This document shows, piece after piece, positions 1 to 8,998 of a stretch of 35,840 nucleotides of DNA. The stretch spans positions 1-35,840 of the forward strand of contig PVWI01000026.1 in NCBI GenBank assembly GCA_003003725.1, in the 5' to 3' direction. Under the pieces are notes generated by a model that had not been told where the DNA came from, did not search any database, and was given only the letters and a program-made list of their open reading frames with translations. The position numbers and the translations under genes are program-made. The first letter of the stretch is position 1, and each line of letters starts with the position of its first letter. This stretch comes from a filamentous cyanobacterium Phorm 6 (GTDB taxonomy: Bacteria > Cyanobacteriota > Cyanobacteriia > Cyanobacteriales > Microcoleaceae).

Positions 1-1741
1 GCACCATGTGCCACAACTGTTCAGTGCGGCTCGGATGGTTCACGGAGTCTCCATAGAACAAGTGGTGGGCGTATTCCCGCATGGGAGTATCGAGGCTACA
101 AGCAGAAGAATTAGGATCGCCGAGTTGAATGTAACTCTTATCCGTGGCGACATATTCCCGTCCCGACACAATTTCGGAAATTTCTTCGGCGTGATTTGGA
201 TCTGCGCAGTATTGAGAAGCTTCCAGCAAAGCTTTGAGCAGAGCAATGTGAGTGTTGGGATAGGCATTTGCCCAGTCTTCCCGCACCCCCAAAATTTTGC
301 CTGGGTGTCCGGGCCACAGTTCCAAATCTGTAGCTACCGTAAAGCCGATTCCTTCCATCGAGGCCCGCAAATTCCAAGGTTCGCCGACGCAGAAACCGTC
401 AATAGTGCCGCCTTGCAAGTCCACGATCATTTGAGCTGGAGGGAGATTTTTCAGCACAACATCATGATCCGGGTCAATGCCGCCGGAAGCTAGCCAGTAG
501 CGTAGCAGCAGGTTGTGCATCGATGAAGGGTGAACGATGCCCATGCGGTGCGTTTGCGCGGGTGTTCTGCGGAGCATTTCTTTGAAATCTCCCAGATTGT
601 AGATTCCCTGGTCGTAAAAGCGCCGCGCGAGGGTAATTCCGTTGCCGTTGCGGCTCATGGTGAGGGCTGTAACGGTTGGTATTGGCTTGTTTTTGTGGCC
701 TCCTAATGTCAACCACATTGCCATTCCAGAGGGCATTTGGGCTGCGTCTAAGTATCCTGCGGCGATGCCGTCTACGACGCCGCGCCAACTTGTTTCCCGC
801 ACTAGGTGGACTTCATCGAGGCCGTGTTTGGCAAACAAGCCTTTTTCTTTGGCGATCGCGAGGGGAGCGCAGGCTGTTAGGGGAATGAAGCCGAGTTCGA
901 GGTTGACTTTTTCTAGGCCGTGGCGGGCGATCGCGGGTACTTTTCTTGCCCGCAGTTTTTTCACCCGTTTTTGCTGGTTGAGGAAGTAGATCATTTCGCT
1001 GCGTAGAGCGTAGTAGCTGGGGTGTGTGACTACTTCCATGCGCTTGCGGGGGCGGGGGATGTCTACTTCGAGAATGCTGCCTATATTCGATTCTGGGCCG
1101 TTGGTGAGCATGACGATGCGATCGCTCAACAGCACCGCTTCGTCCACGTCGTGAGTCACCATCAGGGCGCTGATTTCATACTCTTGGCAGATTTCCATCA
1201 ACTTTTCTTGCAAGTTGCCGCGAGTTAGTGCGTCGAGTGCGCCGAATGGTTCGTCTAGGAGTAATAGTTTGGGACGTAGGGCCAATGCACGGGCGATCGC
1301 AACTCTTTGTTTTTGTCCGCCGGATAGCAATGCGGGCTGTTTCTCCGAGTGGGGGCCCAAACCTACCATGTCAATGTGTTGTTGAATGATGTCGAGGCGT
1401 TCGGCTTTGGGTAAGCCTTTCATCACCGAGTCTACAGCTAGAGTAATGTTTTCTCTGACTGTTCGCCAAGGTAGCAGCGAATAGTTTTGGAAGACTACCA
1501 TGCGATCGGGGCCTGGCTTGGTGATTCTTTGTCCGTCGATTGTCACCAATCCTTCTGTCGGCAAATCCAAACCTGCCACCATATTTAGTAGTGTAGATTT
1601 GCCACAACCGGAGTGTCCGATTAATGAGACAAATTCTCCTTTTTTAATTTCCAGATCGATGCCTTTGAGGGCTATGTATGTACCACCGTCTGTTAAATTA
1701 AATGTTCTTCCGACTTTTTCTACCGCAATCAAAACTGACAT
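1..1741 (-). CDS. nrtC: Nitrate ABC transporter ATP-binding/regulatory subunit NrtC (3' end beyond window)
   Basis: Energises nitrate/nitrite uptake at the cytoplasmic membrane. Starts at ATG 1741 and stays open to the left edge (580 codons), so roughly the last 80 residues of a usual NrtC are missing. The N-terminal half is an ABC ATPase: Walker A IGHSGCGKST at residues 41-50, signature LSGGQKQRVAIARALA, Walker B LLLLDEPFGALD and H-loop MVTHDVDEA. After a linker the C-terminal half resembles the NrtA solute-binding protein (for example LGFIPLTACAPLAIAKEKG, then a GEPWNLR stretch). In NrtC this fused domain is known to mediate ammonium/N-control inhibition of uptake. It is the third gene of nrtA-nrtB-nrtC; nrtD would be expected beyond the edge. 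The architecture is diagnostic. Confidence 0.95.
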   Translation of the reverse strand, partial: MSVLIAVEKVGRTFNLTDGGTYIALKGIDLEIKKGEFVSLIGHSGCGKSTLLNMVAGLDLPTEGLVTIDGQRITKPGPDRMVVFQNYSLLPWRTVRENITLAVDSVMKGLPKAERLDIIQQHIDMVGLGPHSEKQPALLSGGQKQRVAIARALALRPKLLLLDEPFGALDALTRGNLQEKLMEICQEYEISALMVTHDVDEAVLLSDRIVMLTNGPESNIGSILEVDIPRPRKRMEVVTHPSYYALRSEMIYFLNQQKRVKKLRARKVPAIARHGLEKVNLELGFIPLTACAPLAIAKEKGLFAKHGLDEVHLVRETSWRGVVDGIAAGYLDAAQMPSGMAMWLTLGGHKNKPIPTVTALTMSRNGNGITLARRFYDQGIYNLGDFKEMLRRTPAQTHRMGIVHPSSMHNLLLRYWLASGGIDPDHDVVLKNLPPAQMIVDLQGGTIDGFCVGEPWNLRASMEGIGFTVATDLELWPGHPGKILGVREDWANAYPNTHIALLKALLEASQYCADPNHAEEISEIVSGREYVATDKSYIQLGDPNSSACSLDTPMREYAHHLFYGDSVNHPSRTEQLWHMV

Positions 1742-1929
1742 GGTTTTCTTGCCTTTTTTTGTAGGTTTGTTATTTTACTATTGTCCGTTGTCCGTTTAAC
1801 TGGTTCCTAGGCAGAGCCCAGGAACCGATCTAGAGGCTGAGCCTCGTCGATCTTTTAGCGAAAAAAATAGATGCAGAGCCTGGGAATGAGTAGACTGTGA
1901 ACTGTCAATTGCCAACGGTCAACTTTAAA
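1742..1929. repeat. nrtB-nrtC spacer filled with dispersed repeat fragments
   Basis: This 188-bp spacer inside the nrt operon contains a CCTAGGCAGAGCCCAGGAACC-type palindromic fragment repeated in degenerate form (aggctgagcctcg, cagagcctgggaatg). It is followed by a degenerate heptamer run (aactgtcaattgccaacggtcaac) like the one at 23046-23085. No coding potential is seen. It probably represents repeat insertion between genes that are still co-directional. Confidence 0.6.
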
Positions 1930-2775
1930 CTACTTTCCTTGACTAGGAGCAATTTTATTCTGCAACCAAGCCATCATACGATCGAGCATCAAGCCAACCG
2001 CCCCAATATAGAAAACCGCTAATAGAATTTCACTGATGTAGTTTTGCTGGTAAGCATTCCAAATAAAGAAGCCAATACCTGTAATCCCCGACATCACGAT
2101 TTCTGCTGCAATAATCGCCAGCCAAGCCAAACCGATCGCAATTCTCAATCCGGTGAAGATATAAGGAAGTGCCGAAGGGAACAAGATATTGATGTAATAT
2201 TCCTTCCGAGTCAGTTGCAGCACTTTCGCTACGTTGTTGTAATCGTCAGGAATTTGGCGGACACCTTCAGCGGTGTTGATTAAAATCGGCCAAACTGCGG
2301 TGATAAAAATCACGAACAAAGCAGCAGGTTCGTTTTGTTGTAGTGCAGCCAGGGCGATCGGCACCCAAGCCAGAGGCGCAACCATCCGCAAAAACTGAAA
2401 AATCGGGTCTAAAGCCCTGTTCAGCAACGGATTTGTACCTACCAAAACACCCCCAGCAATTCCTACAGCAGCGGCGAGAGTGTAGCCTTTTGCTACCCGT
2501 TCCAAACTAGCCAAAGTTTGCCAAAACAAGCCGATTCCGTAGGTTTTGGAGTTCATGAAAGGATACAGCAACAATACCCGCGTCCGTTCGTCAGTCCAAA
2601 CGCTAGTCGGCGGTGGCAACTTGATCAGTCCCGTACCCGATAGGAATTGCCAAATTAGCAGAAACCCCAAAAGTCCTAAAATTGGCGGCAATATATTTGG
2701 TGAATTCTTCTTCCAAAACTCGCCAAACGCTCCTTGTGTACCGCCTCCGACCCTTCGATTTGTACTTACAGCCAT
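1930..2775 (-). CDS. nrtB: Nitrate ABC transporter permease NrtB
   Basis: Integral-membrane permease of the nitrate/nitrite ABC transporter (281 aa). It has a soluble start of about 30 residues, then about six hydrophobic segments. The BPD-type EAA-loop region lies around GVRQIPDDYNNVAKVL followed by LFPSALPYIFTGLRIAIG, the site that docks on the ATPase. ATG 2775 is preceded by AGGAG with 9-nt spacing, which supports this start. Length and position between nrtA and nrtC fit the family. The related bicarbonate (CmpB) permease is the main alternative; the neighbouring genes alone do not fully exclude it, but the sequence reads as the Nrt type. Confidence 0.93.
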   Translation of the reverse strand: MAVSTNRRVGGGTQGAFGEFWKKNSPNILPPILGLLGFLLIWQFLSGTGLIKLPPPTSVWTDERTRVLLLYPFMNSKTYGIGLFWQTLASLERVAKGYTLAAAVGIAGGVLVGTNPLLNRALDPIFQFLRMVAPLAWVPIALAALQQNEPAALFVIFITAVWPILINTAEGVRQIPDDYNNVAKVLQLTRKEYYINILFPSALPYIFTGLRIAIGLAWLAIIAAEIVMSGITGIGFFIWNAYQQNYISEILLAVFYIGAVGLMLDRMMAWLQNKIAPSQGK

Positions 2776-2867
2776 GCTATTTATCTCCTGTGTTTGCGCT
2801 ATTTCTTTTGACCGTAATTTTCCGAGGCTAAATTATGGGAAGCTAAGTAGGTGGGTACAAATAAACA

Positions 2868-2942
2868 TTAGATGGGTCGGGCGGGTTTTGCCTTCATGTT
2901 CTCGCTGGTATCATAGATTCTTAGCTAAACCCGCCCCTACCA
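2868..2942. repeat. GGGCGGGTTT/AAACCCGCCC inverted repeat in nrtA-nrtB spacer
   Basis: Arms at about 2878-2887 and 2927-2936 are complementary (CGGGCGGGTTT against AAACCCGCCC), with a loop of about 40 nt. The same element type recurs at 13810-14005. It lies in the 208-bp gap between nrtA and nrtB, so the nrt mRNA may carry this hairpin. It could be a processing or attenuation point, or just a repeat insertion. Confidence 0.6.
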
Positions 2943-2983
2943 GATACTATTGTTTTTTTTGCAATGACCTACTTAAGACCCCA

Positions 2984-4384
2984 TCACACTTTTTTAAAGG
3001 TCAAACTCTTGAGGTAATCTTCTGGCTTTTCCGGGTTAAATTCTTTGCCATCAAAGAACTTTTCAATGCCGCGAGACGTATTTTTGGGAATGTCAGCATC
3101 AGCAACTCCGGCCAATTTTGCTGCGGCTTTCCACAAATCTTCGCGGTTGACTTTGCCGATAATTGTCTTAGAATCTGCCAAGGTGTTAGTTGGCAGGAAA
3201 CCCCACCGCACGCTTTCGGTTAAGAACCACAAATCGTGACTCTTATAAGGATAGGAAACGTTGCCGAGGTCGTCTTTCCAGTACAGCGGGCCCATTTTGA
3301 AATCGTTGATTTCTGGTTGGCCGTCACCCATCATGTACTTGCCCTCGTAGGGAGGTGTCAAAACTGCCGGAGGTACGTCAAAGTAGTTTCTGCCGGAAGT
3401 AATGGCAACTAATTCGGCGCGATTTTCTGGTTTGTCGCACCACTGCTGCGCTTCGATCAGTCCTGCTAGCAGGGCTTCGGTGGCCTTGGGGTTTTTGTCT
3501 ACCCAGTCGCCGCGCATGGCTAGATACTCTTCGGGGTGATCTTTCCAGATTTGGGCCGTGAGGGCGGACATGAAGCCGATGTCCTCTTGGACGATCCGCA
3601 GGGGCCAGGGGTCGCCGGTACTGAAACCGTCCATGCTGCCGGTTTTCATGTTGGCTACGGTTTGGGCTGAGGGTACTGTTAGCAACTCGGCTTCTGTGTC
3701 GGGATCGATGCCGTTAGCTGCTAGCCAGTAGCGAATCCAAAAGTCTTGGTTGGCTTTGGGGAAGGTGTAGGCTGCTTTGAAGGGCGTGCCTGCTTTCTTG
3801 AGGCCTTTCATGTAGTCTTGGGCCGCTTGGGTTAGTTTGAGCCCGATGCCTTTGCCTTTGTGTTTTCCGGCGATCGCAATTCCATTTCCTTGAGTGTTCA
3901 ACTGGGCTAGAACATACATCGGGATTTTGACGCTACCTTTGGTAATCAGACCTTCACTAATTTGATAAGGCATGGGCATTTGCCACTGGCCTCCGTCAAT
4001 GCCGCCGCCGGCAGATCCGATTTCTAAGTTGTCTCTAGCTGAGCCCCAGTTGGCTTGTTTGGCAACCGTGACATCGGTCATGCCGTACTTGGCAAAAAAG
4101 CCTTTTTCTTTGGCAATAATTAACCCTGCTGCTTCGACGATCGGGATATATCCCAAAATGACTTTTGTGGTTTCGATGCCCTCTACTTTTTTCTCGTTGG
4201 CCACAGCAACTGCTGATGTGGTCACTGGGGATGCCCCGCTACCGGGAGTAGCGCCGCCACCGGCACCGGCTGTACTACCTGGTTCTGGCGGAGTACAGCC
4301 TTTGAGGAGTATTGTACTGACGGCAGATGCACCTGCGGTAACAATAAATTTACGCCGGGAAAATTGCTCTGAAAACTTTGTCAT
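2984..4384 (-). CDS. nrtA: Nitrate/nitrite-binding lipoprotein NrtA
   Basis: Periplasmic-face solute-binding protein that hands nitrate/nitrite to NrtB (466 aa). The N-terminus has a twin-arginine-like SRRKF (residues 9-13), a hydrophobic segment and a lipobox LLKGC with the acylated Cys at residue 30. A Gly/Ala/Pro/Ser/Thr-rich linker (about 31-60) follows, then the binding domain from [23 protein letters not shown]. The sequence closely resembles NrtA/CmpA proteins; NrtA is preferred because an NrtC-type fusion lies downstream. ATG 4384 follows a purine-rich GGAG/GAGG stretch. It is the first gene of the visible operon. nirA, often the first gene of cyanobacterial nitrate operons, is not immediately upstream. 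Confidence 0.94.
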   Translation of the reverse strand: MTKFSEQFSRRKFIVTAGASAVSTILLKGCTPPEPGSTAGAGGGATPGSGASPVTTSAVAVANEKKVEGIETTKVILGYIPIVEAAGLIIAKEKGFFAKYGMTDVTVAKQANWGSARDNLEIGSAGGGIDGGQWQMPMPYQISEGLITKGSVKIPMYVLAQLNTQGNGIAIAGKHKGKGIGLKLTQAAQDYMKGLKKAGTPFKAAYTFPKANQDFWIRYWLAANGIDPDTEAELLTVPSAQTVANMKTGSMDGFSTGDPWPLRIVQEDIGFMSALTAQIWKDHPEEYLAMRGDWVDKNPKATEALLAGLIEAQQWCDKPENRAELVAITSGRNYFDVPPAVLTPPYEGKYMMGDGQPEINDFKMGPLYWKDDLGNVSYPYKSHDLWFLTESVRWGFLPTNTLADSKTIIGKVNREDLWKAAAKLAGVADADIPKNTSRGIEKFFDGKEFNPEKPEDYLKSLTFKKV

Positions 4385-5195
4385 AGCCTAGCCTCGCTCC
4401 TATTCATAAATCTTCTGTAACTACATCACTGAAGTTTATCAAAGCGCTTTTTTGCTGTTTGCTTCATGCCTATTAGCAAACTATTTTGAGCGCGGGGAAA
4501 GCAGGAGGGGTCGAAAGATTTATTGCTAGCATAAGTCTTTCAAATATCCCTGCTGATTTTACACTTTTGATTAACTCAATATTGCGATCGGCCAAGTTGT
4601 ATGAACTCGCTTTTGGCGAACTCCACATTTTTTGGTCTTAGTTATTCAGTTTACCGTACTCTTGCTGTGATTATAAAACAAATATTAAATTTGAATATAT
4701 TTTGTAGAATGTTGCGTTTGATTAAGTAATCCTGGGTGTTGCCGGATTGTTTCACCCACCGCCAAAATTTCACCAAAAGCTTGCCTTGTAAGGTTTTTGG
4801 TAGTTTTTCGCGGCTTGAATTCTGATTGTTGTCAGCAATTTTGCAAATTTAATACTTTTGGTATATTGACATTCTACCAAAAATATGATATTAGAAGTTA
4901 AGGTGCTGCCGATCGAGCGATCGCCCGTGGAGGCGGCGCTTAGATGAGAAAAAAATGAGACAAACAATGAAGTTTTGAGTCTTTTGCTGAGTAGTAGCTG
5001 TAGGGCGCGTCGCACCCGCTCGACTTCGTTACTGAATTCAAAAACGCTAAAAAGCTTGCTGTGTATGTCTTCTGACTTGTAAATTTTGACTCATTGCTTC
5101 TGACTTCTACTTAATGATAAAAATGTGAACCGTCTTACCATCGAAAATTTCCTCAAAGTATCGTAGGGTGGGCAAGACACGATTAACTTTTAATT
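4385..5195. other. 811-bp divergent intergenic region upstream of nrtA
   Basis: AT-rich region between nrtA (minus) and the membrane-protein gene at 5196 (plus). It must hold the nrt promoter. A scan by eye for the NtcA consensus GTA-N8-TAC found no perfect copy; the nearest is GTT-N8-TAC at 4641-4654, without a convincing -10 box at the right distance. The clearest regulatory-looking element is the 8-bp inverted repeat at 4856-4882. A GC-richer, repeat-like stretch lies at 4905-5030, and a TCGTAGGGTGGGCAA fragment of a common dispersed repeat at 5160-5175. No gene is evident. Confidence 0.5.
4856..4882. promoter_or_regulatory. Inverted repeat TTTTGGTA-N11-TACCAAAA, possible operator
   Basis: Perfect 8-bp arms at 4856-4863 and 4875-4882 separated by 11 bp, in AT-rich DNA about 470 bp upstream of nrtA and 315 bp upstream of the gene at 5196. 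The spacing suits a dimeric regulator on one DNA face. Which gene it serves and which regulator binds are unknown. Confidence 0.35.
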
Positions 5196-5615
5196 ATGCA
5201 GCTCACAAAAGGTGCAGCAATCAGACTAACAATTCTATTTATTTTGCTGGGAATAGGTGGTGCTTATTCATGGCAAATTATGGCAAATCCGGCTTCTTTA
5301 GAACAAGCTAAAACACAATCTAAATTATTAGAAACAATTTATATAAATGGCAATTATATTGAAGCATTTATCTGGTTTTTTTTTGCTATTGGTTTCGCTC
5401 TTAATGCCGTAAAAAAATCAGGAAAAACCAGAATTTATCGCCTGATTACCACCCTAGTTTTTTTCTTGTTTGGTTGCTCAGATATTGTCGAAGTACAAAC
5501 TGGCGCGTGGTGGAGTCCTTGGTGGCTATTTGTTTGGAAAGTTTCTTGTGGTTTATCTATGATTATTTTATTGTGGGTTTATTTACGCGATCGCACTTTT
5601 GATTATAAACTATAA
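5196..5615 (+). CDS. Small membrane protein of unknown function
   Basis: 139 aa, unrecognised. Four hydrophobic segments are visible: about residues 8-28, 54-70, 84-97 and 110-128. Acidic and polar residues lie between the first two (about 30-50), and a Trp-rich stretch (AWWSPWWLFVW) leads into the last. The C-terminus (RDRTFDYKL) is charged and probably cytoplasmic. Base composition is AT-rich compared with the flanking genes. No obvious Shine-Dalgarno is present; the upstream tract is AT-rich. It is monocistronic, facing away from nrtA and converging on the P-type ATPase gene. No function can be assigned. Confidence 0.7.
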   Translation: MQLTKGAAIRLTILFILLGIGGAYSWQIMANPASLEQAKTQSKLLETIYINGNYIEAFIWFFFAIGFALNAVKKSGKTRIYRLITTLVFFLFGCSDIVEVQTGAWWSPWWLFVWKVSCGLSMIILLWVYLRDRTFDYKL

Positions 5616-5617
5616 TT

Positions 5618-5763
5618 GGTTTGTAGTGAGGACTTTAGTCCTAGTCATAAATGCGGACTAAAGTCCGAACGATCGAACCTTTTTTGAATATCGAAGCGGT
5701 TGACAGGTTCGTAGTGCGGACTTTAGTCCGTTCTTTCTGCGGACTAAAGTCCACACTACAAAC
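5618..5763. repeat. Palindromic GTAGTGNGGACTTTAGTCC repeat cluster
   Basis: Successive copies of GTTTGTAGTGAGGACTTTAGTCC, TGCGGACTAAAGTCCG, GTTCGTAGTGCGGACTTTAGTCCG and GCGGACTAAAGTCCACACTACAAAC form nested inverted repeats in the gap between two convergent genes. The same family occurs at 10044-10142, 15571-15599 and 27212-27236. It could also serve as a bidirectional stem-loop between the convergent transcripts. Confidence 0.8.
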
Positions 5764-5766
5764 AGA

Positions 5767-8532
5767 TTAGTTGGGCGGATCAAAGCGGTTAACAGAAAGC
5801 GCAACACCGATCATCGGTAGCGCGACGCCGAAACAAATCAGCCACTGATCCAAGTTCATCGGAGCAGTCTCAAATATGCGATTGATAAACGGAGAATTAG
5901 CAAAGACAATCTGCAAAAGTATCGCCAAGACAATTCCCACAGCAAGGGCGGGAGCGCCGCTAACTTCTTCCTTAGAACCGCTAAATTTAGCAATTAAAGA
6001 AGGCAACAATTGGCTGAGACTCAATAGGTAAAAGATTCTCCCCATTACTAAAGCTTGAATCGCCATCGTGCGGGCGAGTTCGATCGTTCCCCAATCTGAT
6101 TGACGCACCCATTCAAACATCCCAAAAATTATAGTCCAGTTGTAAAGAGAAATAGCGATGATTCGTTTGATCCGATTACCGGTGAGCAAAGGTTCATTTG
6201 CCGATCGCGGTTGTTGCTGCATCACCCCGATCGACTTCGGCTCAAAAGCCAGCGGTACAGTCATCGTAATCGAGTTGAGCATATTCAACCACAGAATTTG
6301 CAGTGACAAAATCGGCAATTCTCGGCCGAGGAGGGTGCTGAGCAAAATTGTCATCGATTCTCCGCCGTTGACTGGCAGAATGAAGCTAATTGCTTTGAGT
6401 AGATTTTTGTAAACCGATCGCCCTTCTTCGATCGCACATTCGATCGACGCAAAGTTATCATCGGTCAAAATCATATCGGCTGCTTCCTTAGAAACCTCCG
6501 TACCGCTACCCATTGCAATCCCGATATCCGCTTGTTTCAGGGCGGGCGCATCGTTAACACCGTCTCCCGTCATCGCCACAATTTCGCCCTGAAGTTGCAA
6601 AGCTTCTACCAGGCGGAGTTTTTGTTCGGGGGCGACGCGGGCAAAAACTGAGCCGGCTTCTACGGCTTCGGCGAGTTCGTTTTTGTCCATTGCGGCGAGT
6701 TGAGCGCCGGTGTATGCTACAAGTTCTCTGTTATGTTTAGTTTTGCGGAATCCCATGCGACGGGCGATCGCCTTGGCGGTAGCGATGTGATCGCCGGTAA
6801 TCATTTTGACTTGGATGCCGGCGGTTTGACAAGCTTGAACGGCGGCTATGGCCTCAGCCCTGGGCGGATCGATCATCCCTTGGAGTCCCAAGAAAATCAG
6901 CCCAGATTCCAAATCCGCATGATCGACGGAATTTTGGCTTTCGGGTACGGACTTTTTGGCTAAAGCCAAGACGCGCAAGCCTTGCTTTGCCATTTCCTCG
7001 ACAGAAAAGTGAGTTTGTTCGCGATCGACTTGTACCGGATTTCCTTCGGTATCCAGACTGGAACCACAGCGGCTCAAAACTGATTCTACGGAACCTTTCA
7101 CGTACAAAACTTTGCCCGTGGGAGTTCGGTGCAAAGTTGCCATGTATTGAAACTGCGATTCAAAAGGAATTGAATCCAGTCGTGGCAAAGACTTTTCTAA
7201 AGTTTGCTGGCTCAATTCTGCTTTTTTACCAGCAGTAATTAACGCTCCTTCTGTCGGATCTCCAACGACAATCCAATCATCATCTTTAAATTCCAGATGA
7301 GAGTCATTGCAAATCATTCCGGCTTGCAAACATTCTTGCAAAGTTGGAGATTGACTGACATTAATTGGCAGTTGATTGAGCTGAATTTCACCTTCGGGGC
7401 TGTATCCTGTACCCGTAACCGAGTAGGATTTGCCACCAGAATAGATGTCTTGCACCGTCATCTGGTTTTCCGTCAAAGTTCCGGTTTTGTCGGAACAGAC
7501 GACTGTAGCGCCGCCCAGGGTTTCAACTGCGGGCAGTTTGCGGACGATCGCATTTCGAGATGCCATCCGCGAAACACCAACCGCCAGGGTGACGGTGATG
7601 ACGGCGGGTAAGCCTTCGGGAATTGCGCCGACAATCAGGGCGACGGCGGGTTCGACTGCTTCTTTGAAGGCTGAAACTCCGGCTGGAACTGGTCGCCCTA
7701 AACGCACTGCAAAGGTCAAGGTTGCCATTCCCAACACGAATAAGAGCCAGTTTTGACTAAATTCGTTGAATTTGCGCGTTAACGGCGTGGTGAGGTCGAT
7801 GTGTCTGTCTAATAGTTGGGAGATTTTGCCAGTTTCGGTTTTATTGGCGATCGCAATTACGATACCGCTACCTTGGCCAAAAGTGACAAAACTTCCAGCA
7901 TAGGCCATGTTATCGCGTTCTGCGAGGGGCGTTTCTGCTGGTAAAACCAAGTCTCCAGACTGTCCGAGTTGTTTTTCGACAGCAACGGATTCCCCTGTAA
8001 GTCCAGATTCATCAATTTGCAAGTCGCGCACTTTCACTAAGCGCAAGTCTGCCGGTACTTTGTCGCCGGAAGTCAGGGTTACTAAGTCGCCCACAACGAG
8101 TTCTTTTGAGGGAACTCTTAATTTTTTGCCTCCTCGAATTACTGTAGCTTCTGTGGTGACGGCTTGGGCGAGGGCTTCGATTTTTTTCTCAGCCCCCGCT
8201 TCTTGGATAAAACTAATAGTAGCGTTGGTGGTGGTGACGCCCCAAATTACGCTGGCGTTGAGCCATTCTCCAATCAGTGCTTTGATTAAACCGGCACTCA
8301 GCAAGATGATTAACAAAGGTTGGTTAAATTGCAGGATAAATTTTAACCATGCTGGTTTCCCTGCTTTAACTGTTAGTTCATTTGAGCCAAATTGCTGTTG
8401 GCGAGTGGCTGCTTCTGTCGGATCGAGTCCGTTTTCCAGATTGGTTTCTACTGTACTTGCAACTTTGGATCTTTCTAAGTAGTGCCAATATTGCTCTGCT
8501 ACGTCTACATCGTTGGCGGCTTTTGCTGGCAT
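5767..8532 (-). CDS. P-type (PacL-like, P2) cation-transporting ATPase
   Basis: ATP-driven cation pump of the plasma or thylakoid membrane (921 aa). Seen: an N-terminal cation-ATPase domain (about 1-60), TM1-2 (about 65-110), the A-domain TGES loop (179-182), TM4 with PEGLP (305-309), the phosphorylation motif DKTGTLT (Asp348), the hinge TGDGVNDAP (about 656-664) and a C-terminal TM bundle. There is no heavy-metal-binding domain, so it belongs with the Ca2+/Na+-type P2 ATPases. TM5 keeps Asn722/Glu725, corresponding to SERCA Asn768/Glu771. TM6 reads WLNMLNS: Asn750 is kept, but Ser754 replaces the Ca2+-ligand Asp800 and Asn753 replaces Thr799. The transported ion is therefore uncertain. AGGA precedes ATG 8532. 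Confidence 0.92.
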   Translation of the reverse strand: MPAKAANDVDVAEQYWHYLERSKVASTVETNLENGLDPTEAATRQQQFGSNELTVKAGKPAWLKFILQFNQPLLIILLSAGLIKALIGEWLNASVIWGVTTTNATISFIQEAGAEKKIEALAQAVTTEATVIRGGKKLRVPSKELVVGDLVTLTSGDKVPADLRLVKVRDLQIDESGLTGESVAVEKQLGQSGDLVLPAETPLAERDNMAYAGSFVTFGQGSGIVIAIANKTETGKISQLLDRHIDLTTPLTRKFNEFSQNWLLFVLGMATLTFAVRLGRPVPAGVSAFKEAVEPAVALIVGAIPEGLPAVITVTLAVGVSRMASRNAIVRKLPAVETLGGATVVCSDKTGTLTENQMTVQDIYSGGKSYSVTGTGYSPEGEIQLNQLPINVSQSPTLQECLQAGMICNDSHLEFKDDDWIVVGDPTEGALITAGKKAELSQQTLEKSLPRLDSIPFESQFQYMATLHRTPTGKVLYVKGSVESVLSRCGSSLDTEGNPVQVDREQTHFSVEEMAKQGLRVLALAKKSVPESQNSVDHADLESGLIFLGLQGMIDPPRAEAIAAVQACQTAGIQVKMITGDHIATAKAIARRMGFRKTKHNRELVAYTGAQLAAMDKNELAEAVEAGSVFARVAPEQKLRLVEALQLQGEIVAMTGDGVNDAPALKQADIGIAMGSGTEVSKEAADMILTDDNFASIECAIEEGRSVYKNLLKAISFILPVNGGESMTILLSTLLGRELPILSLQILWLNMLNSITMTVPLAFEPKSIGVMQQQPRSANEPLLTGNRIKRIIAISLYNWTIIFGMFEWVRQSDWGTIELARTMAIQALVMGRIFYLLSLSQLLPSLIAKFSGSKEEVSGAPALAVGIVLAILLQIVFANSPFINRIFETAPMNLDQWLICFGVALPMIGVALSVNRFDPPN

Positions 8533-8998
8533 AATTTTTCCTGATTTTTTGCTGTTTGGTGAGCTTTTATCGCTTATTAATCGGCGTGCTTAATACAATT
8601 CCTCGCTCGTTGGAGCGTGAATATATTGAGCGAGCTAATAGTGTTTTATTACTTTAATGGGGTATGACTCAGATCAATATTATAACGGATGTGTCCGTCT
8701 GCTCCAAGAGATTTTCGGAATTCTTTCCGGTGCTAAATCTTTTCGGGGACTGCGTGCGTCGATGAGAAGAAGTTGCTCAATTTCCTTGACATTTGGGAGG
8801 TTTTAGGTGTGGTTGAGGAACGAAACTCAAATATCAGAGCATGATTCTCAGTAATCGGCAGGATAGCTGTTCCACAATAATTAAATGTTCTTGTGCGGTG
8901 GCCCCGAAGCCCGCCCTTGAAAGCCTGATTAACATTTATGATGCCAGCCGATCGCCATAGGTGTTAAAACCTAGTTAAGCGAGCAAGTTTTGAGAAAA
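8533..8998. other. 466-bp divergent intergenic region, no gene seen
   Basis: Lies between the P-type ATPase (minus) and the C39-like protease (plus). A 7-bp inverted repeat CTCGCTC/GAGCGAG (about 8601-8635) sits just upstream of the ATPase. A TTGACA hexamer at about 8786 has no clear partner -10. No coding remnant was recognised. Confidence 0.4.

Noticed and set aside
1-1000. Several plus- and minus-frame short open frames near the left edge
   Set aside because: They lie in other frames of the continuous nrtC reading frame, which has clear domain matches.
2546-3223. Plus-strand open frame of 225 codons
   Set aside because: Runs antisense through the starts and ends of nrtB and nrtA and the repeat between them; no protein-like composition.
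4641-4654. GTT-N8-TAC as an NtcA site for nrtA
   Set aside because: One arm is off consensus and no -10 box lies at the expected distance on the nrtA strand.
4770-5015. Minus-strand open frame upstream of nrtA
   Set aside because: AT-rich, no family features, overlaps the inverted repeat and repeat fragments; likely chance.
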